Notes: generated from the letters alone by a model not told the origin. Positions 28,204 through 43,950 are shown, counted from the stretch's first letter. The stretch is DNA of 48,200 nt from Pseudomonadota bacterium (GCA_018241265.1 JAFEEF010000019.1:1-48200); one strand, 5' to 3'. Numbers and translations are program-made.

Positions 28204-29565
28204 ATGCCTGCTGCGCGCCCGTGCCTGCCCGCCCTGCGCCTGCCCTGCCCGACCGGCTCGCCGTTGCACGTCCTGTCGCTCGCGGCCGCGGCCGTCGTGC
28301 TGGCGGCAGCCGCGCCGGCCGCATCGGCGCAGAGCCTGAAGGAGCTCTACGACGCCGCGCACGCCTACGACGCCGCCTACCTGTCGGTGCGCGCCCAGGC
28401 CGAGTCGGTCGGCTATCGAGCGGAGCAGACCTATGCGCTGATGCGCCCCAGCGCCAGCCTGGACGCCAGCGCCGGCTATGCCGACGCCCGTTATCCGGGC
28501 TTCGGTACCGAAGGCGGCAAAGCCACATCGGTCACGCTGCAGGGCAAGCAGCCGATCTACAACCCGGCGAACCGCGCGTCGATCAAGCAGGCCGAGCGGT
28601 CGATCGAATCGGCCGGCGCCGACCTGCGCATCGCCGAGCAGGACCTCATCCTGCGCATCACGCAGGCCTACTTCGACGTGCTCAATGCGCAGGACACGCT
28701 GGCGACGACGCGTGCCAACAAGACGGCGATCGCCGAGCAGCTCGCGTCGGCCAAGCGCAACTTCGAGGTCGGCACCGCGACCATCACCGACACCCGCGAG
28801 GCCCAGGCGCGCTACGACCTCGCGACCTCGCAGGAAGTGGTCGCCGACAACGACCTGCTGACCAAGCGGATCGCGCTCGACCAGCTCGTCGGTCGCAAGG
28901 ACGTCGCACCCAAGCAGCTCGCGGTCCCGGTCGCGCTGCCCGCGGTACCCGGCACGGTGGACGACTGGGTCGGGCGCGCCGAAGCCACGCATCCCAAGGT
29001 GATGCAGGCGCAGATCGCGTACGACACCGCGCAGCTCGAGACCGAGAAGGCGCGCGCCGGCCACTACCCGACCCTGGACGCGACCGCCAACTACAACAGC
29101 CAGTACGGCAGCCAGCAGGGGCTGGTCGGCACGACGACGTCGCGCAGCATCGGCCTGCAGGTCAACGTGCCGCTGTTCTCGGGCTTCTCGGTGCAGAACG
29201 CGATCCGGGAAAAGCTCAAGCTCGAGGAGAAGGCGCGCGAGGATCTCGACGCGACGCGCCGCAGCGTCTCGCAGACGACGAGACAGGCGTACTTCACGCT
29301 GCGGTCGGGCCTCGCGCAGGTGAAGGCGCTGGAGGCGGCCGAGTCGTCGAGCCAGCTCGCGCTCGAGGCCACGCAGGTCGGCTACAAGGTGGGCGTGCGC
29401 GTCAACATCGACGTGCTGAACGCGCAGACCCAGCTCTACACGACGCAACGCGATCTGGCGAAGGCGCGCTACGACGTGCTGGTCGGCAACCTGCAGTTGC
29501 GCCAGGCCGCCGGTCAGCTCACGTCGAGCGACCTCGATGCCATCAACCGGCTGCTCGCGCCGTGA
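28204..29565 (+). CDS. tolC: TolC-family outer membrane channel protein
   Basis: 453 residues. A signal peptide runs through AVVLAAAAPAASA, with the mature protein starting QSLKELYDAAHAYDAAYLSVRAQ. Two internally repeated halves of long coiled helices follow, with TLATTRANKTAIAEQLASAKRNFEVG and the equivalent LALEATQVGYKVGVR in the second half. It is the outer membrane exit duct for type I secretion or RND pumps. ATG at 28204 is preceded by AGGAAG. No pump gene is adjacent, so it is the general housekeeping TolC; a second TolC-family gene (37451-38848) serves the RND operon. Confidence 0.92.
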   Translation: MPAARPCLPALRLPCPTGSPLHVLSLAAAAVVLAAAAPAASAQSLKELYDAAHAYDAAYLSVRAQAESVGYRAEQTYALMRPSASLDASAGYADARYPGFGTEGGKATSVTLQGKQPIYNPANRASIKQAERSIESAGADLRIAEQDLILRITQAYFDVLNAQDTLATTRANKTAIAEQLASAKRNFEVGTATITDTREAQARYDLATSQEVVADNDLLTKRIALDQLVGRKDVAPKQLAVPVALPAVPGTVDDWVGRAEATHPKVMQAQIAYDTAQLETEKARAGHYPTLDATANYNSQYGSQQGLVGTTTSRSIGLQVNVPLFSGFSVQNAIREKLKLEEKAREDLDATRRSVSQTTRQAYFTLRSGLAQVKALEAAESSSQLALEATQVGYKVGVRVNIDVLNAQTQLYTTQRDLAKARYDVLVGNLQLRQAAGQLTSSDLDAINRLLAP

Positions 29566-29575
29566 CGGGCGTGCG

Positions 29576-30052
29576 ATGATCGGCCCGATGGTGCAGCTGA
29601 CGGCGATGACCGAGGCCGAGTTCGACGCGTTCGTCGCGTGCAGCGTGCCCGAATATGCCGCCGGCAAGGTGCGCGCCGGCAATTGGTCGGAAGACGAGGC
29701 GCCGCAGCGCGCCGATGACGAGTTCCGCAACTTCCTGCCGCAAGGCCTGGCGACGCCGGGCCACCATCTCTACACCGTGCGCGACGGAACGCGGGAGGTC
29801 GGCACGCTGTGGCTCGGCGAGATTCCCGGACGGCAGCGAGCCGCCTTCGTCTACGACATCCGCATCGACACCGCCGCGCGCGGCCGCGGCTATGGCGAAG
29901 CGACGATGCGCGCGGCCGAGGCCGAGGCGCGGCGCCTCGGCCTCACCGAGATCAAGCTGCACGTGTTCGCCGACAACCATGCGGCGCGCACGCTGTACGA
30001 AAAGCTCGGCTACATCGTCACCAACCTCAACATGAGCAAACCGCTGGAGTGA
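29576..30052 (+). CDS. GNAT-family N-acetyltransferase
   Basis: 158 residues from ATG 29576 (a second ATG at 29588 is equally possible). The acetyl-CoA loop appears as DTAARGRGYGEATM, with FADNHAARTLYEKLGYIVT as the conserved C-terminal GNAT segment. The substrate is unknown. It lies 11 bp after tolC and 4 bp before a small membrane protein, probably as part of one transcript. Confidence 0.88.
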   Translation: MIGPMVQLTAMTEAEFDAFVACSVPEYAAGKVRAGNWSEDEAPQRADDEFRNFLPQGLATPGHHLYTVRDGTREVGTLWLGEIPGRQRAAFVYDIRIDTAARGRGYGEATMRAAEAEARRLGLTEIKLHVFADNHAARTLYEKLGYIVTNLNMSKPLE

Positions 30053-30056
30053 TGCC

Positions 30057-30257
30057 ATGAAGTTCGCGCTGCTCGTCGTCGGCTGGTGCATCCTGTTCGT
30101 GCTGTGCTGGCCGATCGCGTTGCTGCTGGTGCTGTTCGCACCGCTGATCTGGCTGATCGCATTGCCGTTCCGGCTGGCAGGCGTCGCGATCTCGGCGGTG
30201 TTCGCGCTGATCCGCGGCATCCTGTTCCTGCCGGCGCGGCTGCTCGGCGTGCGCTGA
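30057..30257 (+). CDS. Small hydrophobic membrane protein (66 residues)
   Basis: Two hydrophobic spans (residues about 3-36 and 40-60) joined by PFRLAG, with Arg residues at the end. GGAG lies 8 bases before the ATG, just after the GNAT stop. No family is recognised. Its stop codon opens copy 2 of the composite hairpin repeat. Confidence 0.72.
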   Translation: MKFALLVVGWCILFVLCWPIALLLVLFAPLIWLIALPFRLAGVAISAVFALIRGILFLPARLLGVR

Positions 30258-30355
30258 GTCGCCGGAGCGAGGCGCCTATGGAATTGCGCAGCGCAGGCGA
30301 CTCGCTCAGAACCTGCTCGGCCTGACAAGCCGAGCAACTTGCGCGCAGGTTCTGA
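30255..30355. repeat. Composite hairpin repeat, copy 2, with long double hairpin
   Basis: As in copy 1, it starts in a stop codon (TGA 30255-30257). Hairpin A has arms GAGTCGCC (30256-30263) and GGCGACTC (30296-30303). A nested hairpin B follows: outer arms TCAGAACCTGC (30306-30316) and GCAGGTTCTGA (30345-30355), inner arms TGCTCGGC (30314-30321) and GCCGAGCA (30329-30336). Compared with copy 1, part A differs by two substitutions and one base. It fills the gap to the converging waaA gene and may end transcription. Confidence 0.75.
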
Positions 30356-30357
30356 CC

Positions 30358-31644
30358 CTATCCGCGGCGGTCCAGCACGCCGACGATGCGCTCGGCCATG
30401 CGCTCGGCGGCGCCGCCATGCTGCTCCGCAAAACGGCGCGCCGCATCGGCCATCGATGCGCGGCGATCCGACGTCAGCAGGCCGATCGCCACGCGCACGC
30501 CGTCGGCCATGTCCGTCACGCGCACGGCCGCGCCGGCTTCGAGCGACAGCCGTGCGGCATCGGCGAAGTTGAAGGTGTGCGGTCCCATCACGACCGGGCA
30601 GCCGCAGGCCGCCGCCTCGATCAGGTTCTGCCCGCCGAGCGGCGCATAGCTGCCGCCGAGGAGCGCGACCTGCGCGGTCGCGTAGTAGAGCGGCATCTCG
30701 CGCATCGAATCGCCGAGCCAGGCATCGGCCCGCAGCGCCTCGTCGGACGGCGCGTCTTCCCAACTGCTGCGGCGCGCCAGGGTCAGGCCGGCATCGCGGA
30801 TCAGTGCTGCGACTTCATCGAAGCGCTGCGGATGGCGCGGCACGACGACGAGCAGCGGACGCGGTGCCGGCAGCCCCAGCCACGCATCGAGCAGCATCGC
30901 CTCTTCGCCCTCGCGGAACACGGCGGCCAGCACCACGTCGCGGCCGAGCATCGCGTGCCACGCGTGGCCGCGCGCGAGCAGCGCCGGATCCGGCGTCATG
31001 TCGAACTTGAGGTTGCCGACGACCATCACGTCGCTCGCACCGGACTCGCGCACGCGGCGCGCATCGTCCTCGGTCTGCGCGAGCACCAGCGCGATGCTGC
31101 TCGCGGCCGGTCGCAGCACGAGATCGAAGCGCTCGCCGCGGCGGCGGCTCCTCGCGCTGAGGCGCGCGTTCGCGAGCACCATCGGCACGCGGCTGGCGCG
31201 CGCCCCGAGCAGCAGGTTCGGCCAGACCTCGGTCTCCATCAGCACGCCGACGGCCGGGCGGAACTGGCGGAAGAAGCGCCGCACGACGCGCGGCGTGTCG
31301 TAAGGCAGCCAGGCCTGCCGATCGCCCGGCTGGAGCAACCCGGCGCCGGCTTCGCGGCCGGTCGCGGTGCCATGCGTCAGCAGCAGCTTCATGCCGGGCA
31401 CGCGGCGGCGCAACGCGTCGACGAGCGCCGCGGCGGCACGCGTCTCGCCGAGCGAGACCGCGTGCACCCAGACCCAGCCGTGCGACGGCGAGCCGCGATA
31501 GGCACCCAGGCGCTCGGCGATCGCATGCCGATAGAGCGGCTCGCGCCGCCCGCGCCACCACAGGCGCAGCACGTAGACAGGCTTCAGCAGCGCGAGCAGC
31601 CACGAGTAGGCGCCGCGCGCGGCGTGTTGCCGCCACTGCTTCAT
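30358..31644 (-). CDS. waaA: 3-deoxy-D-manno-octulosonic acid (Kdo) transferase WaaA
   Basis: 428 residues, normal length. An N-terminal membrane anchor precedes GWVWVHAVSLGETRAA, LMETEVWPNLL with the catalytic Glu region, and the C-terminal GSYAPLGGQNLIEAAACGCPVV nucleotide-binding part of the GT-B fold. It adds Kdo from CMP-Kdo to lipid A precursor on the inner membrane. ATG at 31644 overlaps the waaC stop by 4 bases (ATGA), so the pair is coupled. Confidence 0.95.
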   Translation of the reverse strand: MKQWRQHAARGAYSWLLALLKPVYVLRLWWRGRREPLYRHAIAERLGAYRGSPSHGWVWVHAVSLGETRAAAALVDALRRRVPGMKLLLTHGTATGREAGAGLLQPGDRQAWLPYDTPRVVRRFFRQFRPAVGVLMETEVWPNLLLGARASRVPMVLANARLSARSRRRGERFDLVLRPAASSIALVLAQTEDDARRVRESGASDVMVVGNLKFDMTPDPALLARGHAWHAMLGRDVVLAAVFREGEEAMLLDAWLGLPAPRPLLVVVPRHPQRFDEVAALIRDAGLTLARRSSWEDAPSDEALRADAWLGDSMREMPLYYATAQVALLGGSYAPLGGQNLIEAAACGCPVVMGPHTFNFADAARLSLEAGAAVRVTDMADGVRVAIGLLTSDRRASMADAARRFAEQHGGAAERMAERIVGVLDRRG

Positions 31645-32630
31645 GACCGCACCACCGGCGTCTGCCGCGCCTGCAGCACCGTATTCCAGGCCGCCCACAC
31701 CGCATCGAGCGTCGGCATCGGATCGCCCTCGACCGATACCTGATACCGATGGCCGTGCTGCGGCTGCGGCCCGGTGCGCCACGAGGTCGGGAAGTTGTAG
31801 AGCTGCACGTGCGGCAGGTCGAGCGCGACCGCGATGTGGCTCAGGCCGCTGTCGACGCCGATCACGCCGTCGCAGGCACCGAGCCGATCGACGATCGCAT
31901 CGAGCGGCAGCGTCGGCCAGACCTCGGCCGCATCGCCGAGCACCGCGGCCAGGCGTTCGGCACGCGCGAGTTCGGCCCCGCCGCCTTGCGGCAGCGCGAC
32001 GCGCCATCCCGCGCCGATGACGCGTCGACCGAGCGCGATCCAGTCGGCCTCGGGCCAGAGCTTGTCGTCACGCGACGTGCCGTGCACGAACGCGACGACC
32101 GGCGGTCCGCCGTGGCGTATCGACAGTGCGCGCAAACCGAACACCGGAGGCCCCGGCAGCGCATGGCCGAGCGCCCGCGCGACGAGCTCGCGCGAACGGT
32201 CGAGCGCATGGGTGCGCGGCTCGATGCGGATCGCCTCGTCGACCAGCCAGCGCGCTGGCGGTTCGTGGCTCGCGCCGTCGGTGCGGTTCGCGAGGCCGTA
32301 GCGCCGGCCGCGCGCCATGCGCGTGATCAGCGCCGACTTGGTGAGGCCTTGCAGGTCGATGATCGCGTCGTAGCTCGTCTGCCGCAGCCGGCTCCGGAAC
32401 GCGCGCCATTCACGCCGCACGCCGCTCGTCCACCAGCCCTTGCTCCAGCGCCGGAGCGCGCACTCGATGACGTCGCCGATGCCGTCGACGCGCCGCACCA
32501 GCGGCGCAAAGCCCGGCTCGACCACCCAGTCGATCGCCGCATCGGGATGGGCCGCGCGGATGTCGTGCACGACCGGCATCGCATGCACCACGTCGCCGAG
32601 CGACGAGAGTTTCACGATCAGGACGCGCAC
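31641..32630 (-). CDS. waaC: Lipopolysaccharide heptosyltransferase I WaaC
   Basis: 329 residues, glycosyltransferase family 9. MRVLIVKLSSLGDVVHAMPVV at the N-terminus, FVHGTSRDDKLWPEADW in the middle and VIGVDSGLSHIAVALD near the C-terminus are the GT9 marks of WaaC. It adds the first heptose to Kdo of the LPS core. It lies upstream of waaA in the same operon; the gap before it holds a hairpin repeat. Confidence 0.95.
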   Translation of the reverse strand: MRVLIVKLSSLGDVVHAMPVVHDIRAAHPDAAIDWVVEPGFAPLVRRVDGIGDVIECALRRWSKGWWTSGVRREWRAFRSRLRQTSYDAIIDLQGLTKSALITRMARGRRYGLANRTDGASHEPPARWLVDEAIRIEPRTHALDRSRELVARALGHALPGPPVFGLRALSIRHGGPPVVAFVHGTSRDDKLWPEADWIALGRRVIGAGWRVALPQGGGAELARAERLAAVLGDAAEVWPTLPLDAIVDRLGACDGVIGVDSGLSHIAVALDLPHVQLYNFPTSWRTGPQPQHGHRYQVSVEGDPMPTLDAVWAAWNTVLQARQTPVVRS

Positions 32631-32660
32631 GTCGTGCGAATGTCTGGCGGGCCGAGCGCT

Positions 32661-32725
32661 GGGCCGCTCCCAAGCCGGCCCGCATCCCCTCGGGGGATCG
32701 GCCGCGGTACTCCGCGGACGAGGGG
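32661..32725. repeat. Double-hairpin intergenic element between the phosphomannomutase gene and waaC
   Basis: Hairpin 1 has arms GGGCCG (32661-32666) and CGGCCC (32676-32681). Hairpin 2 is nested: outer CCCCTCG (32686-32692) and CGAGGGG (32719-32725), inner CCGCGG (32702-32707) and CCGCGG (32712-32717) around TACT. It resembles REP/BIME-like elements in layout. No second copy is seen in this window. Confidence 0.6.
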
Positions 32726-32735
32726 CTCCATGACC

Positions 32736-34127
32736 TCAATGCGCCGCGGCCGCGAACTGCGCGTCCGGCTTGACGGCACGCAGCGCCGCCATGAAGTCGG
32801 CCTGGATGCGCTCGAGCGCCGCCGGCGTGTGGCCTTCGAAGCGCAGCACCAGCACCGGCGTCGTGTTCGACGAGCGGATCAGCCCGAAGCCGTCGGCATA
32901 TTCGGCGCGCAGCCCGTCGATCGTGACGATCTCCTGCGCGGTCGGGAACGGCTGCTTCGCCAGCAGTTGCTCGACGACGCGGCGCGGCTCGCCTTCGGCG
33001 CAGGCGACGTTGAGCTCGGGCGTCGAATAGCTCGTCGGCAGCTCGTTCAGCACGCGGCTCGGATCCTGGCTGCGCGACAGGATCTCGAGCAGCCGCGCCG
33101 CCGTGTAGGTCGCGTCGTCGAAGCCGTACCAGCGCTCGACGAAGAAGATGTGGCCGCTCATCTCGCCGGCGATCGGCGCGCCGGTCTCGCGCAGCTTGGC
33201 CTTGACGAGCGAATGGCCGGTCTTCCACATCAGCGGCGTGCCGCCGGCGGCGCGGATCGCCGGCGCGAGGCGCTGCGTGCACTTGACGTCGTAGATCACC
33301 GGCGCGCCCGGGTGTCGGCTGAGGATGTCGGCGGCGAACAGCATCAGCTGGCGATCCGGATAGATGATCTGGCCGTCCTTCGTGACGACGCCGAGCCGAT
33401 CGCCGTCGCCGTCGAACGCGAGGCCGAGCTCGGCGCCGGTCGCCTTCACCGTCGCGATCAGCTCGGCGAGGTTCTCCGGCTTGCTCGGATCGGGATGGTG
33501 GTTGGGGAAGTCGCCGTCGACCTCCGAATAGAGCTCCGTCACGTCGCAGCCTAGCGACCGCAGGATGCCCGGCGCCGACGCGCCCGGGATGCCGTTGCCG
33601 GAATCGACGACGAGCTTCATCGGCCGGGCGAGCTTGCAGTCGGCGGCGATGCGCGCGGCGTATTCGGGCACGACGTCCATCTTGCCGACGCGGCCGCGGC
33701 CCTGCACGTAGCCGCCCGCCTCCATGCGGCGGTGCAGGCCCTGGATCTGCTCGCCATGGATCGCCTGGCCGGCGAGGACCATCTTGAAGCCGTTGTAGTC
33801 CTTCGGGTTGTGGCTGCCGGTCACCTGGATGCCGCTGTTGCAGCCGTGCGCGCGGCGCGTCGCGGCGACGTAGTAGACGATGGGCGTCGTCACCGCGCCG
33901 AGATCGACGACGTCGAGGCCGGTCGACGCCAGGCCGCGCATCAGCGCCGCCGCCAGCCCGGGCCCGGACAGCCGCCCATCGCGTCCGACCGCGACCGCGC
34001 GCTCGCCGGCCGCCCGCGCCTCCGTGCCGAAGGCGCGGCCGAGATGCTCGGCGAACGTCTCGTCGAGGTCGCGGCCGACGACGCCACGGATGTCGTAGGC
34101 CTTGAAGCAGGAAGCGGGAAAGCGCAT
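32736..34127 (-). CDS. Phosphomannomutase/phosphoglucomutase (AlgC/ManB family)
   Basis: 463 residues. KAYDIRG at the start, the phospho-serine loop VTGSHNPKDYNG, the Mg-binding DGDGDR, GEMSGH for sugar binding, and RSSNTTP for phosphate binding are all present. It interconverts 6-phospho and 1-phospho mannose/glucose to supply GDP-mannose, LPS core and exopolysaccharide. ATG at 34127 has AAGGGA upstream. It is divergent from an AlgZ/AlgR-like two-component pair, an arrangement that suggests joint control. Confidence 0.93.
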   Translation of the reverse strand: MRFPASCFKAYDIRGVVGRDLDETFAEHLGRAFGTEARAAGERAVAVGRDGRLSGPGLAAALMRGLASTGLDVVDLGAVTTPIVYYVAATRRAHGCNSGIQVTGSHNPKDYNGFKMVLAGQAIHGEQIQGLHRRMEAGGYVQGRGRVGKMDVVPEYAARIAADCKLARPMKLVVDSGNGIPGASAPGILRSLGCDVTELYSEVDGDFPNHHPDPSKPENLAELIATVKATGAELGLAFDGDGDRLGVVTKDGQIIYPDRQLMLFAADILSRHPGAPVIYDVKCTQRLAPAIRAAGGTPLMWKTGHSLVKAKLRETGAPIAGEMSGHIFFVERWYGFDDATYTAARLLEILSRSQDPSRVLNELPTSYSTPELNVACAEGEPRRVVEQLLAKQPFPTAQEIVTIDGLRAEYADGFGLIRSSNTTPVLVLRFEGHTPAALERIQADFMAALRAVKPDAQFAAAAH

Positions 34128-34171
34128 GAGTCGGTCCCTTCGGGGTGGCGGGATTGTAGGCAGGCGCCGGT

Positions 34172-34207
34172 GGCTGTCGATCCATCGCATCGGCTGTCGA
34201 TTCGTCG
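34172..34207. promoter_or_regulatory. 16-bp imperfect direct repeat (20-bp period) in the divergent gap
   Basis: GGCTGTCGATNCNTCG occurs at 34172-34187 and 34192-34207, 14 of 16 bases identical. A 20-bp step (two helical turns) is the layout that LytTR-domain regulators use. It lies between the phosphomannomutase gene and the LytS/LytTR pair, and a TACACT box (34238-34243) sits just before the kinase ATG. Binding by the response regulator is inferred. Confidence 0.5.
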
Positions 34208-34250
34208 GTCCGCGGACGCCGGCGTGCGCGCGCTTCGTACACTGGCCGGC

Positions 34251-35392
34251 ATGACCTCCCGACCCCTCGATGCGGAGTTGCTGCGCCTGTCGTGGCGCTC
34301 CTGGTTCGATCCGGCCCATCCGCGTATCGGCCCGGCTTGGCTGCAGCATGTCTGGACGGTGCTGTTCAGCATGAGCGTGGCGGTCGTCTTCACGCTGTTC
34401 GGCTTCGCGCTGTCGAGCCACGAGGGCGACGACTGGCGGCATTGGGGCCTGTGGTTCGACTGGTATCTGGCCACGCTGATCGTGAGCTTGACGATCGGCT
34501 ACCTGATCCGCTACAGCTTCGCGCTCGCCGGGCGCATGGCCGGCGCGCCGGCCATGCGCCGCTCGAGCGGATGGCAGCGCGGCGCGCTCGTCGCCGCTTG
34601 CGTCGTCGCCGGCATCGAGATCGGCTGTCCGCTCGCGAGCTGGGTCACCGGGCTGCACATGGTGCCCTGGTGGGCCGTGAGCAATGCCGACGAGCTCGTC
34701 GCCGGCTCCTTGCTGTCGACCCTGGTCGGCTTCGCCTGCTACCAGTTCTTCGCGATCAAGCAGCGCCAGATCGAGGCCGAACGTGCTGCGGCCGTCGCAC
34801 GCCTCGCGCTGCTGCAGGCCCAGATCGAGCCGCATTTCCTGTTCAACACGCTGGCCAACGTGGCCGGCCTGATGGAAGCCGACACGCCGCGCGCCAAGCA
34901 GATGCTCGAGTCGTTCGTCGACTACCTGCGCGCATCGCTCGGCGGCCTGCGCCGCGAGCGCCACACGCTCGGCGACGAGCTCGATCTGGTCGAGGCCTAT
35001 CTGCGCGTGCTGCAGGTGCGCATGGAGGATCGCCTCGCCTACCGCATCGACGTGCCCGACGCGCTGCGCGCCCAGCGCCTGCCGCCGCTGGTGCTGCAGC
35101 CGCTTGTCGAGAACGCGATCCAGCACGGCCTGGAGCCGAAGATCGACGGCGGACGCCTGACGCTGCGCGCCGCGCGCGACGGCGCGAGCCTCGTGCTGCA
35201 GGTCGAGGACGACGGCCTCGGCCTCGAGCCGGCGCAGGCGGCGGCATCTCGCGGCACCGGCACCGCATTGGCCAACATACGCGAGCGCCTCGCCGAGCTG
35301 TACGGCAGCGCCGCCGCGCTGACGATCGAAGGCATCGCGCCGCACGGCGTGCGCGCACGGCTGGCGATGCCGATCGGCGACGACGCGCGGCC

Positions 35393-35396
<4 letters not shown>
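34251..35396 (+). CDS. LytS/AlgZ-type sensor histidine kinase
   Basis: 381 residues. Four membrane spans (about 31-53, 66-88, 111-133, 147-168) lead to a His_kinase domain with QIEPHFLFNTLANV, where His195 is the phosphorylation site, and an ATPase domain with LVLQPLVENAIQHG and EDDGLGL. There is no large periplasmic sensor domain, as in AlgZ (FimS). It overlaps the response regulator by 4 bases (ATGA). ATG at 34251 is close to a TACACT box, so the leader would be short. Confidence 0.92.
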
Positions 35397-42315
<6,919 letters not shown>

Positions 42316-42322
42316 GGCGTGA

Positions 42323-43468
42323 TCAGCGCCGCGCGGCCGCGGCCTGCGGATCCAGGGCAACCCGCTCGCCGGCCGCGAGGCCCGCGAGCACTTCGATGCG
42401 GTCGCCGGCCACCGGCCCGGTTCGCACCTGGCGCAGCGCCGGCCGGCCGTCGGCACCGACCACGTAGACCGCGCTCAGCTCGGCGCGCCGCACGACCGAG
42501 CGCGCAGGCACGTAGAGCCGCGGGCCCTCGGCCGGTGCGGCGACGCCGGACAGCCAGACGCGTGCGAACAGGCCGGGCGCGACACCGGCGAGGCCGGCCG
42601 GCAGCCCGAGCCGAAGCGTGCGCGTGTGCGTGGCCGGATCGACGGTCGGCAGGAGTTCGCGGGCCGCCGGCTCGATCCAGCGTCGTACTTCGGGCAGTTC
42701 CGGAAGCTCGACGCGCACGTCGGCCTTCGCCCCGGCCGGAAGCCGCGCCGCGGCGCTCTGCGGCAGCGCGGCCGACACGCGCAGCACATGCGGGTCGTAG
42801 ACCACCAGCAGCGGCTTGCCGGGCAGCGCCATGTCGCCCGCTACCGCCGGGACCGATGCGACGATGCCGTCATACGGCGCCGTGATCGTGTAGTAGGTCG
42901 ACTGCGCATGCGCAGCGCCCGCGCCGGCGATCTGCGCCGCGACCTGCGCCTCGGCGGCGCGGTGTTGCGCCTCGGCGCGATCGAGCGCGGCCTGGCTGAT
43001 GTAGTGGCGCTCGAACAGGCGCCGCTGGCGCTCGACCTCCTTCGTCGCCGCCTCCTGCAGCGCGCGCGCGGCGCGCACCTGCGCATCGCCGGCGGCGGCG
43101 GTCTGGTCGGCGGCGCGCGCATCGAGGCGCGCCAGCACCTGGCCGGCGCGGACGGCATCGCCCGCCTGCACCGCGAGCGTCACGACGACGCCCGGAACCT
43201 GCGCGGCGACCGTCGTCTGGCGCGCCGCTTCCACCACGCCGTCGTAGGCCTGCGCCTCAGCGGCCGAGCCGCCGCTCACCGCTGCCGTCGCGAGGGCGGC
43301 CGCCGCGGCAGGAGCGCCGTCGGGCGATTGCGGTGATCGCGGCGACTGCGCCAGCGCCGCCCCGACGATGACCGCTGCGGCGGCTGCCGCGGCGGCCCAC
43401 CGGGCGACCCGCGCAGCCGGCCGCGCGGGTGCGTGCTGCTTGTCCGATCCACTGTCCATGAGGCGCAT
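42323..43468 (-). CDS. RND efflux periplasmic adaptor (membrane fusion protein)
   Basis: 381 residues. A single N-terminal membrane/signal segment (WAAAAAAAAVIVGAALA) comes first. The lipoyl half-motif VPGVVVTLAVQAGDAVRAGQVLARLD, a coiled hairpin (about 120-185), and TITAPYDGIVASVPAVAGDMALPG as the second half follow. Joins the pump to the TolC-family channel. It begins at 43468 (a Met at 43459 is possible) and lies 7 bp before the pump gene. First gene of the operon, facing the ArsR repressor. Confidence 0.92.
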   Translation of the reverse strand: MRLMDSGSDKQHAPARPAARVARWAAAAAAAAVIVGAALAQSPRSPQSPDGAPAAAAALATAAVSGGSAAEAQAYDGVVEAARQTTVAAQVPGVVVTLAVQAGDAVRAGQVLARLDARAADQTAAAGDAQVRAARALQEAATKEVERQRRLFERHYISQAALDRAEAQHRAAEAQVAAQIAGAGAAHAQSTYYTITAPYDGIVASVPAVAGDMALPGKPLLVVYDPHVLRVSAALPQSAAARLPAGAKADVRVELPELPEVRRWIEPAARELLPTVDPATHTRTLRLGLPAGLAGVAPGLFARVWLSGVAAPAEGPRLYVPARSVVRRAELSAVYVVGADGRPALRQVRTGPVAGDRIEVLAGLAAGERVALDPQAAAARR

Positions 43469-43486
43469 CCGGCATTCGTTCTTTTG

Positions 43487-43500
43487 TAATTATGTAGTTA
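43487..43500. promoter_or_regulatory. Candidate ArsR-family operator in the divergent gap
   Basis: TAATTATGTAGTTA is a 14-bp imperfect palindrome of the form TAAnTAnnTAnTTA within the only strongly AT-rich stretch nearby (43480-43515). It lies between the adaptor gene (starting at 43468 to the left) and the ArsR gene (43543 to the right), where one dimer could block both promoters. Confidence 0.55.
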
Positions 43501-43542
43501 AATAAGCAAATTGCAAGCGATCATGAAGCACGGGAGCGCGCG

Positions 43543-43935
43543 ATGGGGCATCATGCGGGCATCGCATCACGGTGTGTTCGGATGGAAGGCTTGTCGCCGG
43601 AAGCGCTGCAGCAGGTCGCGGGCTATTTCCAGGCCCTGGCCGAGCCCACGCGCCTCGGAATCCTCAACCAGCTGCGCCAGGGCGAGCGCAACGTCGGCGA
43701 GCTGGCGAAGGAGTGCGGGTGCACGTCGGCCAACGTCTCGCGCCACCTCGCGGTGCTGATGCACCACGGGCTGGTGACGCGCGAAGGCCGCGGCACCAGC
43801 GTCTACTACCGCATCGCCGACGAGTCGGTGTATGCGCTGTGCGACCTCGTCTGCGGCAACATCGCGCGCCGCCTGGAGCGGGCGGTCAGCGACCGCAAGG
43901 CGTTCGCGCGGGTGCGGCGCGTTGCCGGCCGCTAG
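43543..43935 (+). CDS. ArsR-family transcriptional repressor of the SQR/RND operon
   Basis: 130 residues from ATG 43543, which has GGGAG 6 bases upstream (a shorter start at 43582 lacks a ribosome site). The ArsR wHTH shows YFQALAEPTRLGILNQL, ELAKECGCTSANVSRHLAVL and EGRGTSVYYRI. Five Cys are present (11, 58, 60, 100, 104). The pairs in the recognition region (CGC) and last helix (ALCDLVC) could form a redox or persulfide switch as in SqrR/BigR, or bind a metal. Divergent from the operon. Confidence 0.9.
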   Translation: MGHHAGIASRCVRMEGLSPEALQQVAGYFQALAEPTRLGILNQLRQGERNVGELAKECGCTSANVSRHLAVLMHHGLVTREGRGTSVYYRIADESVYALCDLVCGNIARRLERAVSDRKAFARVRRVAGR

Positions 43936-43950
43936 CCCGGCCCACCCCGG

